Shown: positions 1-5,517 of the stretch, piece after piece | Layout: each line of letters begins with the position of its first letter | Position numbering within the stretch: position 1 is the first letter of the stretch | Assembly (NCBI GenBank): GCA_020056645.1 | Contig: JAGVHJ010000196.1 | Coordinates: forward strand, 1-5,517 | Direction of reading: 5' to 3' | Length of the DNA stretch: 5,517 nt | Source of the DNA: Desulfobacterales bacterium | GTDB lineage: Bacteria; Desulfobacterota; Desulfobacteria; Desulfobacterales; JAHIVH01 | Notes under the pieces: generated by a model | Databases searched by the model: none | What the model saw: only the letters and a program-made list of their open reading frames with translations | What the model was told of the DNA's origin: nothing | Made by a program: the position numbers and the translations under genes

Positions 1-1
1 A

Positions 2-541
2 AAAGAGCCTGAAACGAGCCCAGTTCTGAAAATCGATGACCCAAAAAAAATTAACCGGGTTCCCCTCTCCCATCATCGCAAGGAGAAGGCCCCTTCAGAG
101 CTGGCAAAACCGGTCAAGCCGGTTTTCGGGGTCACCGACCAAACCCTTGCCCCCAATGGGGCAACGGGGATCGGGGTCAGGAGTGGAAACACCCTTTTTA
201 AAGAACAGGAAAAGGAGGTCACACCGAAAGAGGCGGTCAAGCCCTATGTCACGATTCCCGTATTTGACCTGACCACCCTTCCTGTGTTTAAAAAGCAAGA
301 ACAGCCCCGCTATCCGGCGCAGTTGGAACAGGCGGAGATCCAAGGCGAGGTGCTTCTGTCGGTCACCATCGATGAAAAAGGACGGGTGACGGATGTGGCG
401 GTGAAAAAAAGCGACCATGCGCTTTTTTCAGAGGCGGCGGTCGAAGCCATGTTCAAAAGCCTCTTTTCCCCAGGCTTGGTGAATGGAACCCCCGTTGTCA
501 CCCGGATCGACATCCCAATCACATTCCTCCTTGAGGATTGA
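2..541 (+). CDS. tonB: TonB-family energy transducer, C-terminal part (5' end outside window)
   Basis: This is the 3' part of a periplasm-spanning protein that passes proton-motive energy from ExbB/ExbD to outer-membrane receptors. The reading frame is open from base 2 to the TGA at 539-541, giving 179 residues; the N-terminal membrane anchor is cut off by the window edge. Residues 1-100 are a Pro/Lys-rich linker. Inside it is an ordered stretch from PVFGV (about 40-44) to SGNTLF (about 61-66) that resembles an element I recall from deltaproteobacterial TonB proteins. Residues 103-179 match the TonB C-terminal domain: the RYP motif, then GEVLLSVTIDEKGRV, SEAAVEAM, and a closing beta strand ending PITFLLED. 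These align by eye with the E. coli TonB CTD (YPARAQ..IEGQV..FDV..DGRV). A GTG at 284 is in frame but is only an internal valine, since the linker upstream continues in the same frame. The following exbB gene and receptor support the role. The family is clear; paralogue identity is not. Confidence 0.9.
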   Translation, partial: KEPETSPVLKIDDPKKINRVPLSHHRKEKAPSELAKPVKPVFGVTDQTLAPNGATGIGVRSGNTLFKEQEKEVTPKEAVKPYVTIPVFDLTTLPVFKKQEQPRYPAQLEQAEIQGEVLLSVTIDEKGRVTDVAVKKSDHALFSEAAVEAMFKSLFSPGLVNGTPVVTRIDIPITFLLED

Positions 542-575
542 CGCCAATGAGACTTTTAGTTATTAAGGAGAGATC

Positions 576-1187
576 ATGATAACCGCCCAGATTTCCCATG
601 TGGCTTTTTTGGCCGCGAGGATCATCCTCATGATCCTTTTTTTATTAAGTTTTCTCGTGACCGCCTTTTTTGTGGAGCGGCTTCTCTTTTTCAGGAAACG
701 GCTCCTCAAGGATTTATCCCCGCTGCTATCCGCCCTTGAGCTCGCCCAATCAAAAACCGAGATCCGCGCCATTCTCGAAAACGCCGGCAGATCTGAAACG
801 GCGCTCATCCTGAAAGGCCTTCAGGAGACCAACGCCACAGAAGCCTCCTTCCGGAAAACCGTTCAGGCCTTTCTCTATCCGGAAAGGAAACAATGGGAGC
901 GATTTTCCGTGTTCCTGGGATCGGTGGGTAATAACGCGCCGTTTATCGGCCTTCTGGGAACCGTATTGGGTATTTTAAAATCATTCGCCGATCTGAGTCT
1001 CGTGGCGAGCGGCGGCCCCCAGGTTGTCATGGCAGGCATTTCCGAGGCCTTGATCGCAACCGCCGTGGGCCTGCTGGTGGCCATTCCTTCGGTGATTTTT
1101 TTCAACATCTGCAAGGTTTATATTAAACGAAGCCTCAATCATGTAAACGCCCTCATGGATATGATCGGTGCAAAAAACCTCTTTTAA
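576..1187 (+). CDS. exbB: ExbB/TolQ/MotA-family proton channel subunit
   Basis: This 203-residue inner-membrane protein forms, with ExbD, the proton-driven motor that energises TonB. The ATG at 576 follows a good AAGGAG (565-570) at 5-nt spacing. A first membrane helix lies at about residues 9-33, followed by a cytoplasmic stretch. The two signature helices come next: GNNAPFIGLLGTVLGI (118-133) and GISEALIATAVGLLVAIPS (154-172). By alignment from memory with E. coli ExbB (GNNAPFIGLFGTVWGI, GIAEALLATAIGLVAAIPA), the key channel residues are all kept: Thr129 (T148), Glu157 (E176) and Thr162 (T181). It is shorter than E. coli ExbB (244 aa), mainly at the ends. It sits 34 nt after the tonB-like gene and 3 nt before a TonB-dependent receptor, which favours ExbB over TolQ or MotA. 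No ExbD gene follows, so it is presumably upstream. Confidence 0.93.
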   Translation: MITAQISHVAFLAARIILMILFLLSFLVTAFFVERLLFFRKRLLKDLSPLLSALELAQSKTEIRAILENAGRSETALILKGLQETNATEASFRKTVQAFLYPERKQWERFSVFLGSVGNNAPFIGLLGTVLGILKSFADLSLVASGGPQVVMAGISEALIATAVGLLVAIPSVIFFNICKVYIKRSLNHVNALMDMIGAKNLF

Positions 1188-1190
1188 AAA

Positions 1191-3512
1191 ATGAGAACCT
1201 CTTCCATGCGACCCCCATATCTGATTTTTTTTCTGCTTCTCATTCCGCTCCTCTTTCTGGGAGCCGGGGCCTCAAAACATGCCGAAGAAAAGCCCACCGA
1301 TTCCGCATCGGGAAAGAGCGCTCCTTCATGGGTTTCGGGAACGGTTCTTGAAAAGGGAACCAAAAAGATCCTGAGAGGAGTCACCCTCTACATAAAGGAG
1401 ACCCAGGATCAGGCCGTCACAGACAAAAACGGCCATTTTAGGATCCAGGTCCCGCCGGGCAGATACACCCTGACAATCCCCGTATCCGGATATGAAGCTT
1501 TCGAGCAACAGGTAGTAGCCTCCGGTCCGGATGAAAAAGAGGCTCCCCTCTTCCGGCTGACCCCTCTCATCGCCAATCCATACAAGATCGTCGTGACAAG
1601 CAAAAAAAAGAGGCCCGCTGTCTCGTCCCAGACGATCGGTATCGAAGAGGCGGTCATGACCCCTGGGAACAACCGGGATGTCCTCAATGTGGTGACCAAT
1701 ATGCCGGGAGTCTCTTCCATATCCGCCTTTGGGGGCTATGGAAGCGGCCTGGTGATCCGGGGCGCGGCCTCCGAAGAGAGCACCTTTTTCGTGGATGACC
1801 ACGAGATCCCCCTTCTCTATCATTTCGGCGGCCTTGAGAGCATTATCGAACCGGAACTGGTCGAATCCATCGAATACGACGCCGGAGGGTTCAGCGCCGA
1901 ATATGGCGAAACCCTGGCCGGGGTGGTGAGCCTGAAATTGAAGGAGCCGAGAAAAGACCGCTTTGGCGGCTATGTCAATGTGAGCCTCCTCTCTTCCTCC
2001 TGCATGCTCGAAGGGCCTCTATCGGAAAAAGGGTCCCTGGCCGTTTCCTTTAAAAGAGGGTTCATCGACATTTACACCCGGATCGCCATGGATATGGATG
2101 AGGAGCTTAAAGAGGAGGTACGGTTCCTTGAATATCCCACCTATTCCGATGGGGCGATCCTTTATTCCCATCAATTTTCAAAACGCAATACCTTAAAACT
2201 GGCGGCCATCGCCGCGGTTGAGAACACGGAGCTCACGATGTCCCAGGAGGAGATCTCGGCCCGGATTTCGGATAGGGTCTCGGAAGATCTCACATTTTCC
2301 ATGATCATGGCCGAATGGAGCATTCAGTCGGGACGGTGGAAATCCCGCTTCTCTCCCCTGATCGGATTCAACCGCTTCGATGTGGACGCAGGGAGCCGGG
2401 CCTTTTTTGTGTTAAAACAGAACCAGACGAGATTCAGTGAAAAGATCGAATATGAGCTTTCCGAGACCCAGAAACTCCGGTTTGGCGGCAGGATTGTGGG
2501 AGACAAGATCAATCTCAGATCCTCCCTCTGGTCCCGGAAAAAAGAGGGGGAGGCTTATCACAATCCCTTTGAAAACGAAATCAACGCCAACAACGACGGC
2601 CATCTCTTCACGGTAAGCGTTTACGGGATGGATCAGATCACTCAGGGGGCCTGGATGGTGACGCCGGGGGTGCACGCTCTTTTCGACCGCCATACAGATC
2701 AGGGCTATCTGGACCCAAGGCTTCTTCTTAAGTATCAATGGTCCGACCCCTTGATCCTGAAAGGCGCGATGGGGCTCTACTCGAGCACACCCGACCTTGA
2801 TGAGTGCACCGAACCCTGGGGAACCGAGCATCTGGAACCCGAGCGATCCCTTCACACCGTCACTGGTTTTGAGTATAAAATCACCAGTGATATTTCCCTG
2901 GATCTCCAGGCCTATTACAAAAAACTTTTCAACATGGCGGTGCGGAGCGATCCCAAAGACCCGACGGTTTATTCAAACAGCGGAGAGGGGCGTATCCATG
3001 GGGCCGAAATCTTTTTGAAGCACCGGAAAACAGACCGGTTTTTCGGATGGGTCTCCTACTCATGGTCCGTATCAAAACGCACCGATGAAAACGAATCGGA
3101 CCGATTTTTCAGCGAGGATATTCCCCACAACCTGAAAGCGGTGGTCAGTTATAAACTGAACGGCGACTGGACCCTGGGCGGAAGGTACGCCTATGCCTCC
3201 GGCCCACCCTATACCGATCTGTTGAACGTGGAGACCCTCTATGATTCGGATAACGACCAGTATATTCCCCTCCACGACGGTCCTGTGAATACCGATCGGC
3301 TTTCCGGCCATCATCAGGTCGATCTCCGCGTTGACCGCATGTGGCTCTTTGACACTTGGGTCTTGAGCGTTTACCTGGATGTAAGAAATGTGCTTCGCCA
3401 GAAGATCTATATCGATAAGTCCTATAATAAGGATTATACGGAAAGCGAAAATGAGGAGTCCCTGGAATCAGTGGTTCCCTTTATCTTTCTTGGGACAAAA
3501 ATCGATTTCTGA
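1191..3512 (+). CDS. TonB-dependent outer-membrane receptor with N-terminal carboxypeptidase-regulatory-like domain
   Basis: This 773-residue outer-membrane transporter imports an unidentified ligand using TonB energy. A signal peptide (hydrophobic core about residues 10-24, then GAGAS) leads to a beta-sandwich domain at about 47-125, of the carboxypeptidase-regulatory-like type (VSGTVLEKGTKK, VTDKNGHFRIQVPPGRYTL). A TonB-box-like YKIVVTS lies at 131-137. The plug follows (about 145-252: DVLNVVTNMPGVSS, LVIRGAASEESTFFVDD, YHFGGL, GGFSAEYGETLAGVVSLKL). The remainder is a beta barrel with late TBDR-like segments (HLEPERSLHTVTGFEY; GGRYAYASGPPYTDL at about 663-677). The chain ends in Phe (GTKIDF), the usual outer-membrane insertion signal. 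The start at 1191 lies 3 nt after the exbB stop with no clear Shine-Dalgarno, so translational coupling is likely; an in-frame ATG at 1206 would also leave an intact signal peptide. No iron-, vitamin- or sugar-specific signature was recognised, so the substrate is unknown. The gene appears full length. Confidence 0.93.
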   Translation: MRTSSMRPPYLIFFLLLIPLLFLGAGASKHAEEKPTDSASGKSAPSWVSGTVLEKGTKKILRGVTLYIKETQDQAVTDKNGHFRIQVPPGRYTLTIPVSGYEAFEQQVVASGPDEKEAPLFRLTPLIANPYKIVVTSKKKRPAVSSQTIGIEEAVMTPGNNRDVLNVVTNMPGVSSISAFGGYGSGLVIRGAASEESTFFVDDHEIPLLYHFGGLESIIEPELVESIEYDAGGFSAEYGETLAGVVSLKLKEPRKDRFGGYVNVSLLSSSCMLEGPLSEKGSLAVSFKRGFIDIYTRIAMDMDEELKEEVRFLEYPTYSDGAILYSHQFSKRNTLKLAAIAAVENTELTMSQEEISARISDRVSEDLTFSMIMAEWSIQSGRWKSRFSPLIGFNRFDVDAGSRAFFVLKQNQTRFSEKIEYELSETQKLRFGGRIVGDKINLRSSLWSRKKEGEAYHNPFENEINANNDGHLFTVSVYGMDQITQGAWMVTPGVHALFDRHTDQGYLDPRLLLKYQWSDPLILKGAMGLYSSTPDLDECTEPWGTEHLEPERSLHTVTGFEYKITSDISLDLQAYYKKLFNMAVRSDPKDPTVYSNSGEGRIHGAEIFLKHRKTDRFFGWVSYSWSVSKRTDENESDRFFSEDIPHNLKAVVSYKLNGDWTLGGRYAYASGPPYTDLLNVETLYDSDNDQYIPLHDGPVNTDRLSGHHQVDLRVDRMWLFDTWVLSVYLDVRNVLRQKIYIDKSYNKDYTESENEESLESVVPFIFLGTKIDF

Positions 3513-3534
3513 CGAATAAAAGAAAGGAGCGCGG

Positions 3535-4443
3535 ATGAAACTGTTACGAACACTCTTTGGGGCCCTTTTACTGATGGTGCTTGCAGGCTGCGGCGAAAGC
3601 GACATGAGGCCCGATTATATCGTAAAAAAACCACGGGTGATGGCGATCAAAATCACCGATCCCGAAATCCGGCGAGGCGATCCGTTCTCCCTTGATCTCC
3701 TGGTTCTGGGAGAGGATATCACCCAGGAGATGATCACCGAGGTGAAATGGCGCGTGGGACTTGAGTTCGATGAATCGGATGGAGCCGTTGGCCTGTTGGG
3801 AACCACGCCCTATTCCGAAACCCTTCACATGGCGTCCGGATTTTGGGACACGATCCCTTCCGAAATGCTCGACACCCTGCTCCAGGGCCAATCCTATCTG
3901 GATGTGCCTGTCATGGCCGAACTCACCGTCGGCGGCGTGACGCTGAGGGGCGCAAAAACCCTTCGCATCACCGAAACACCCCTTGGAAAAAATCCGGTCA
4001 TTCAATCAATAGCCCTCCAATACGATCAGGGCGAGGAGACGATAATCGCTTCGGGCCAACGAAAAATCACTTTCAAACGGTCAGCGCATGTTCCTGAAAC
4101 GATTGCCTGCACGGCCATTATGGAAACGCTCGCACCCGGTGAAAATGACAAGCTCCTTTTCCGATGGTCGGTTTCCACCTCTAAGACCAACGAGAGCGAA
4201 CTTTATGTCTCCTCATCCCAATCCGATATAGAGGCGCTCCTGGGAGAGGGTGAAAAAGCCGCCGAATACCGGCAATCGGTCCTCTTCTCAACCCGTGGCG
4301 AAGAAGGAGATGGCCCTATTCAGTATGGCGAATATGAGGTGGCCCTCGTTGTCAGAGACAAAAAAACCGATTCATCCGGCAGGCAAGAGGACCGGTTCGG
4401 GACGGATTTTATGACCTTCACGATCGCCATTTTGGATCAATAA
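3535..4443 (+). CDS. Putative outer-membrane lipoprotein of unknown function, receptor-linked
   Basis: I do not recognise a named family for this 302-residue protein. The start is clear: AAAGGAG (3523-3529) lies 5 nt before the ATG. A short lipoprotein signal peptide ends in the lipobox LAGC (residues 16-19), so Cys19 should be lipidated. Residue +2 is Gly, not Asp, which by the E. coli Lol rule would send it to the outer membrane. The mature part has no membrane helix and looks beta-rich. It can be read as two Ig-like segments: about 33-146 (PRVMAIKITDPEIRRGDPFSLDLLV ... GAKTLRITE) and 153-300 (NPVIQSIALQ ... FRWSVST ... YGEYEVALVVRD ... TFTIAI). The 22-nt gap to the receptor and shared strand imply cotranscription, suggesting an accessory role at the receptor such as ligand capture or assembly; this is inference. 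It ends in tandem stops, TAA then TAG. Confidence 0.85.
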   Translation: MKLLRTLFGALLLMVLAGCGESDMRPDYIVKKPRVMAIKITDPEIRRGDPFSLDLLVLGEDITQEMITEVKWRVGLEFDESDGAVGLLGTTPYSETLHMASGFWDTIPSEMLDTLLQGQSYLDVPVMAELTVGGVTLRGAKTLRITETPLGKNPVIQSIALQYDQGEETIIASGQRKITFKRSAHVPETIACTAIMETLAPGENDKLLFRWSVSTSKTNESELYVSSSQSDIEALLGEGEKAAEYRQSVLFSTRGEEGDGPIQYGEYEVALVVRDKKTDSSGRQEDRFGTDFMTFTIAILDQ

Positions 4444-4741
4444 TAGTCGTGCACCGGGCCGGCTCCAGCCTTACCCGGCCCTGGCCCGTCCAGACCATGT
4501 TTGAAGAGTCTATTTCATAGAAGAAAGGGATATCCTCCCTACCGCCCACGCCCATCGACCCCTTTTGCAACGGAACCTCTGAAAGAGAGGCCCTCGCATG
4601 AATGAACCAGCTTGAAAGGCCGACCAGAAGAACGCCGGTCAGATTGATCAGGGGAGAGAGGGGGCCGCCATCGCTACCCGCAAGAATAACGCCTATAACC
4701 CAGGCACCTGTTAATATATATTTTTCCAATTGTTTCATCAT
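4418..4741 (-). CDS. Small two-helix membrane protein of unknown function
   Basis: This 107-residue protein has no family that I recognise. The ATG at 4741 follows GGAGG (complement of 4750-4754) at 8-nt spacing. A second ATG comes immediately after (4738), and an in-frame TTG at 4807 would overlap the intergenic region and lacks support. Two hydrophobic segments are visible, about residues 8-22 (YILTGAWVIGVILAG) and 30-47 (PLINLTGVLLVGLSSWFI), separated by a short SDGGPLSP turn. A soluble tail of about 60 residues follows with no recognisable motif. The gene lies 72 nt behind the repressor on the same strand and could be cotranscribed with it. Its last 26 bp overlap the lipoprotein gene tail to tail. 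The ribosome binding site and clean helices argue for a real gene. The unremarkable tail leaves some doubt about where the ancestral reading frame ended. A role in the response controlled by the repressor is possible but unproven. Confidence 0.6.
   Translation of the reverse strand: MMKQLEKYILTGAWVIGVILAGSDGGPLSPLINLTGVLLVGLSSWFIHARASLSEVPLQKGSMGVGGREDIPFFYEIDSSNMVWTGQGRVRLEPARCTTIIDPKWRS
4456..4481 (+). terminator. GC-rich hairpin just after the operon, possible weak terminator
   Basis: GGGCCGG (4456-4462) pairs perfectly with CCGGCCC (4475-4481) across a 12-nt loop, starting 12 nt after the lipoprotein stop. The position suits the end of the uptake operon. No T-run follows on the plus strand, so it is not a classical intrinsic terminator, and it also lies inside the oppositely oriented small gene. 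It may only slow polymerase or protect the mRNA 3' end, or be chance in GC-rich coding sequence. Confidence 0.25.
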
Positions 4742-4749
4742 AATTATTG

Positions 4750-4754
4750 CCTCC
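4750..4754 (-). promoter_or_regulatory. Shine-Dalgarno of the small membrane protein
   Basis: GGAGG on the minus strand lies 8 nt before the ATG at 4741. It sets the start there rather than at the upstream TTG (4807), and it favours the minus-strand reading over the plus-strand open frame across the same bases, for which no such site was noticed. Confidence 0.65.
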
Positions 4755-4797
4755 ATAATGCCATCAGTTGACGGCGTCGACAGGGATGTTGATAAAG

Positions 4798-4812
4798 ATA
4801 AACACAATAAAC
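4798..4812 (-). repeat. Two direct GTTTAT half-sites between repressor and small gene
   Basis: ATAAAC occurs at 4798-4803 and again at 4807-4812 on the plus strand, i.e. GTTTAT twice on the minus strand with 9-bp periodicity. They sit just past the repressor stop and about 60 bp upstream of the small membrane protein start. The same hexamer forms both arms of the palindrome at 5498-5517. They could be secondary repressor sites or chance in a short AT-rich gap. Confidence 0.35.
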
Positions 4813-4813
4813 C

Positions 4814-5467
4814 TCATCGGTACTCCCGGCAAATCCAAATGATTTTGCCAATGATCACGACGCTCTTGATTTCCTCTCCTTTAATCAGAATCGGGGCGTA
4901 ATGGGTGTTGTCGCTCTGAAGGACCAGCGTATTCGGGAGCTTTTCAACCCGTTTGATCAGAATCGTATCGTCCACTCCCACCGCATAAATGGCGCCAGCG
5001 ATAATCTCTTTTCTGGATTGGTCCACCAGCACCGTATCTCCATCTTTCAGTTCAGGCTCCATGCTGTTGCCGGTGACATCCATCATCACCATTTGGTCAC
5101 CGGGTCCCTTTTTCCGGAGCCACTCTTTTCTGAAGGAGTAGTAGCCCTGAATGGCCGAGTGACTCTCAAACGAGCCGCCGCCCGCGGAGAGTCTGGCGTA
5201 AACCTTGGGCACCTTATAAAATTCGTCATCCGCGCGCCCATCTTCTTTCAAGAATTGAAGGCCTTTTCCGGTTTCAAGCCATTCGGGATTCAGTCCGAAC
5301 TTCCGGTAAAGGGTCATCAACCACTTATCCGGTATGGCCTCTTTTTTCCTGGCCTGGGTGATTGCGGATCGATGGATATCCAGAGAGGCCGCCAGATCCG
5401 TCTGGGTTTCCAGGCCGGTCGCCGCCTTGATCCTGTCCAGAAACGCCTGAAATTTTTCGTCACCCAT
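4814..5467 (-). CDS. CI-type HTH repressor with S24 (LexA-like) peptidase domain
   Basis: This 217-residue transcriptional repressor is of the phage CI/LexA type. Residues 1-70 match the CI-repressor helix-turn-helix domain: FLDRIKAATGLETQTDLAAS, a recognition helix near HRSAITQARKK (32-42), then the typical IPDKWL ... FGLNPEWLETG ending. A linker carries SAGGGS, where Ala95-Gly96 is the likely self-cleavage bond. The S24 domain follows, with GNSMEP (nucleophile Ser135), DGDTVLVDQ and ILIKRV (general base Lys172), so the catalytic dyad is intact. Family members dimerise on palindromic operators and are often inactivated by RecA-stimulated autocleavage after DNA damage. The ATG at 5467 has an AAGGGG Shine-Dalgarno 4 nt upstream. 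A perfect palindrome 30 nt before the start suggests autorepression. It may come from a prophage or be a stand-alone regulator; no other phage gene is seen here. Its targets are unknown, and the convergent uptake operon is not an obvious one. Confidence 0.92.
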   Translation of the reverse strand: MGDEKFQAFLDRIKAATGLETQTDLAASLDIHRSAITQARKKEAIPDKWLMTLYRKFGLNPEWLETGKGLQFLKEDGRADDEFYKVPKVYARLSAGGGSFESHSAIQGYYSFRKEWLRKKGPGDQMVMMDVTGNSMEPELKDGDTVLVDQSRKEIIAGAIYAVGVDDTILIKRVEKLPNTLVLQSDNTHYAPILIKGEEIKSVVIIGKIIWICREYR

Positions 5468-5477
5468 GGGTCCCCTT

Positions 5478-5490
5478 GTTTATTTTTAAC
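5478..5490 (-). promoter_or_regulatory. Possible degenerate second operator next to the repressor start
   Basis: The plus-strand bases GTTTATTTTTAAC form an imperfect dyad (GTT...AAC). They repeat the GTTTAT arm of the palindrome exactly 22 bp away, about two helical turns, on the same DNA face. It lies directly upstream of the repressor Shine-Dalgarno. AT-richness makes a chance match quite possible. Confidence 0.3.
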
Positions 5491-5497
5491 CTCATTT

Positions 5498-5517
5498 ATG
5501 TTTATATATATAAACAT
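5498..5517 (-). promoter_or_regulatory. Perfect 20-bp palindrome, likely repressor operator over its own promoter
   Basis: ATGTTTATATATATAAACAT reads identically on both strands and reaches the last base of the window, so it may extend further. On the minus strand it contains TATAAA (5506 down to 5501), a plausible -10 that would start transcription about 26 nt before the repressor ATG; the -35 would be outside the window. A dyad over the -10 of a CI-type repressor gene is the standard layout for negative autoregulation. The symmetry is seen directly; the binding role is inferred. Confidence 0.55.

Noticed and set aside
284..541. Stand-alone 85-residue gene starting at GTG 284
   Set aside because: The same frame is open all the way to base 2 and encodes a typical TonB linker, so GTG 284 is an internal valine.
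1326..1823. Long minus-strand open frame (165 residues) antisense to the receptor
   Set aside because: It lies entirely within the receptor coding region, whose signal peptide, domain and plug motifs are clear. The antisense product has no recognisable features.
3423..3428. TATAAT as an internal promoter before the lipoprotein gene
   Set aside because: No -35 element lies 16-18 bp upstream (the nearest TTGACA, at 3349, is much too far), and it falls inside receptor codons.
4509..4521. TCTAT-TTC-ATAGA hairpin after the lipoprotein gene
   Set aside because: Short AT-rich stem with a 3-nt loop and no T-run; too weak to act as a terminator.
4576..4590. CCTCT-GAAAG-AGAGG hairpin as a terminator
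   Set aside because: A 5-bp stem with no T-run on either strand, inside the small membrane gene; most likely chance.
4742..4807. N-terminal extension of the small membrane protein from TTG 4807
   Set aside because: It is a weak start, the added residues are Ser/Thr-rich without features, and a good GGAGG sits directly before the ATG at 4741.
4602..4901. Plus-strand 99-residue open frame across the small gene and the repressor 3' end
   Set aside because: It runs antisense to two better supported genes and I noticed no ribosome binding site for it; its hydrophobic stretch is antisense to the start of the small membrane gene.
5317..5517. Minus-strand 66-residue open frame starting inside the palindrome
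   Set aside because: It is a frame shadow of the repressor N-terminus, Arg/Pro-rich with no plausible fold, and its start lies in the likely operator.

Overview
The window looks like a chromosomal segment of a Gram-negative bacterium. An outer-membrane receptor ending in phenylalanine, a lipoprotein with a lipobox, and inner-membrane TonB/ExbB parts together require a double membrane. The receptor sequence (an N-terminal carboxypeptidase-regulatory-like domain, then a plug with a 'YHFGGL' stretch) and the TonB linker ('FGV...GNTL') resemble what I recall from deltaproteobacterial lineages (Desulfobacterota/Myxococcota). That placement is from memory and has not been checked by search.

Positions 2-4443 (+ strand) are one tightly packed operon, already under way at the left edge: the 3' part of a TonB-family energy transducer (2-541), an ExbB/TolQ-type proton-channel subunit (576-1187), a TonB-dependent outer-membrane receptor (1191-3512) and a beta-rich lipoprotein of unknown function (3535-4443). 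Gaps are 34, 3 and 22 nt. No internal promoter is evident. The expected third energising subunit, ExbD, is not in the window and is most likely just upstream. Together the genes read as a self-contained uptake system: ExbB (with ExbD) converts proton motive force into movement of TonB, TonB opens the receptor plug, and the lipoprotein may be an accessory at the outer membrane. The substrate cannot be deduced from the sequence.

Positions 4418-5517 hold a second, minus-strand unit facing the operon. It has a CI-type helix-turn-helix repressor fused to an S24 (LexA-like) self-cleaving peptidase domain (5467 to 4814), followed after 72 nt by a small two-helix membrane protein (4741 to 4418) that I do not recognise. 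The 3' end of that small gene overlaps the lipoprotein gene tail to tail by 26 bp. Upstream of the repressor, at the right edge, lies a perfect 20-bp AT-rich palindrome overlapping a likely -10 element, well placed to be its own operator. The same GTTTAT half-site occurs again next to the repressor start and twice between the two minus-strand genes. No RNA genes, insertion sequences or CRISPR arrays were seen. The most interesting parts are the operator-like palindrome and its scattered half-sites, the unknown small membrane protein behind the repressor, and the unassigned lipoprotein partner of the receptor.
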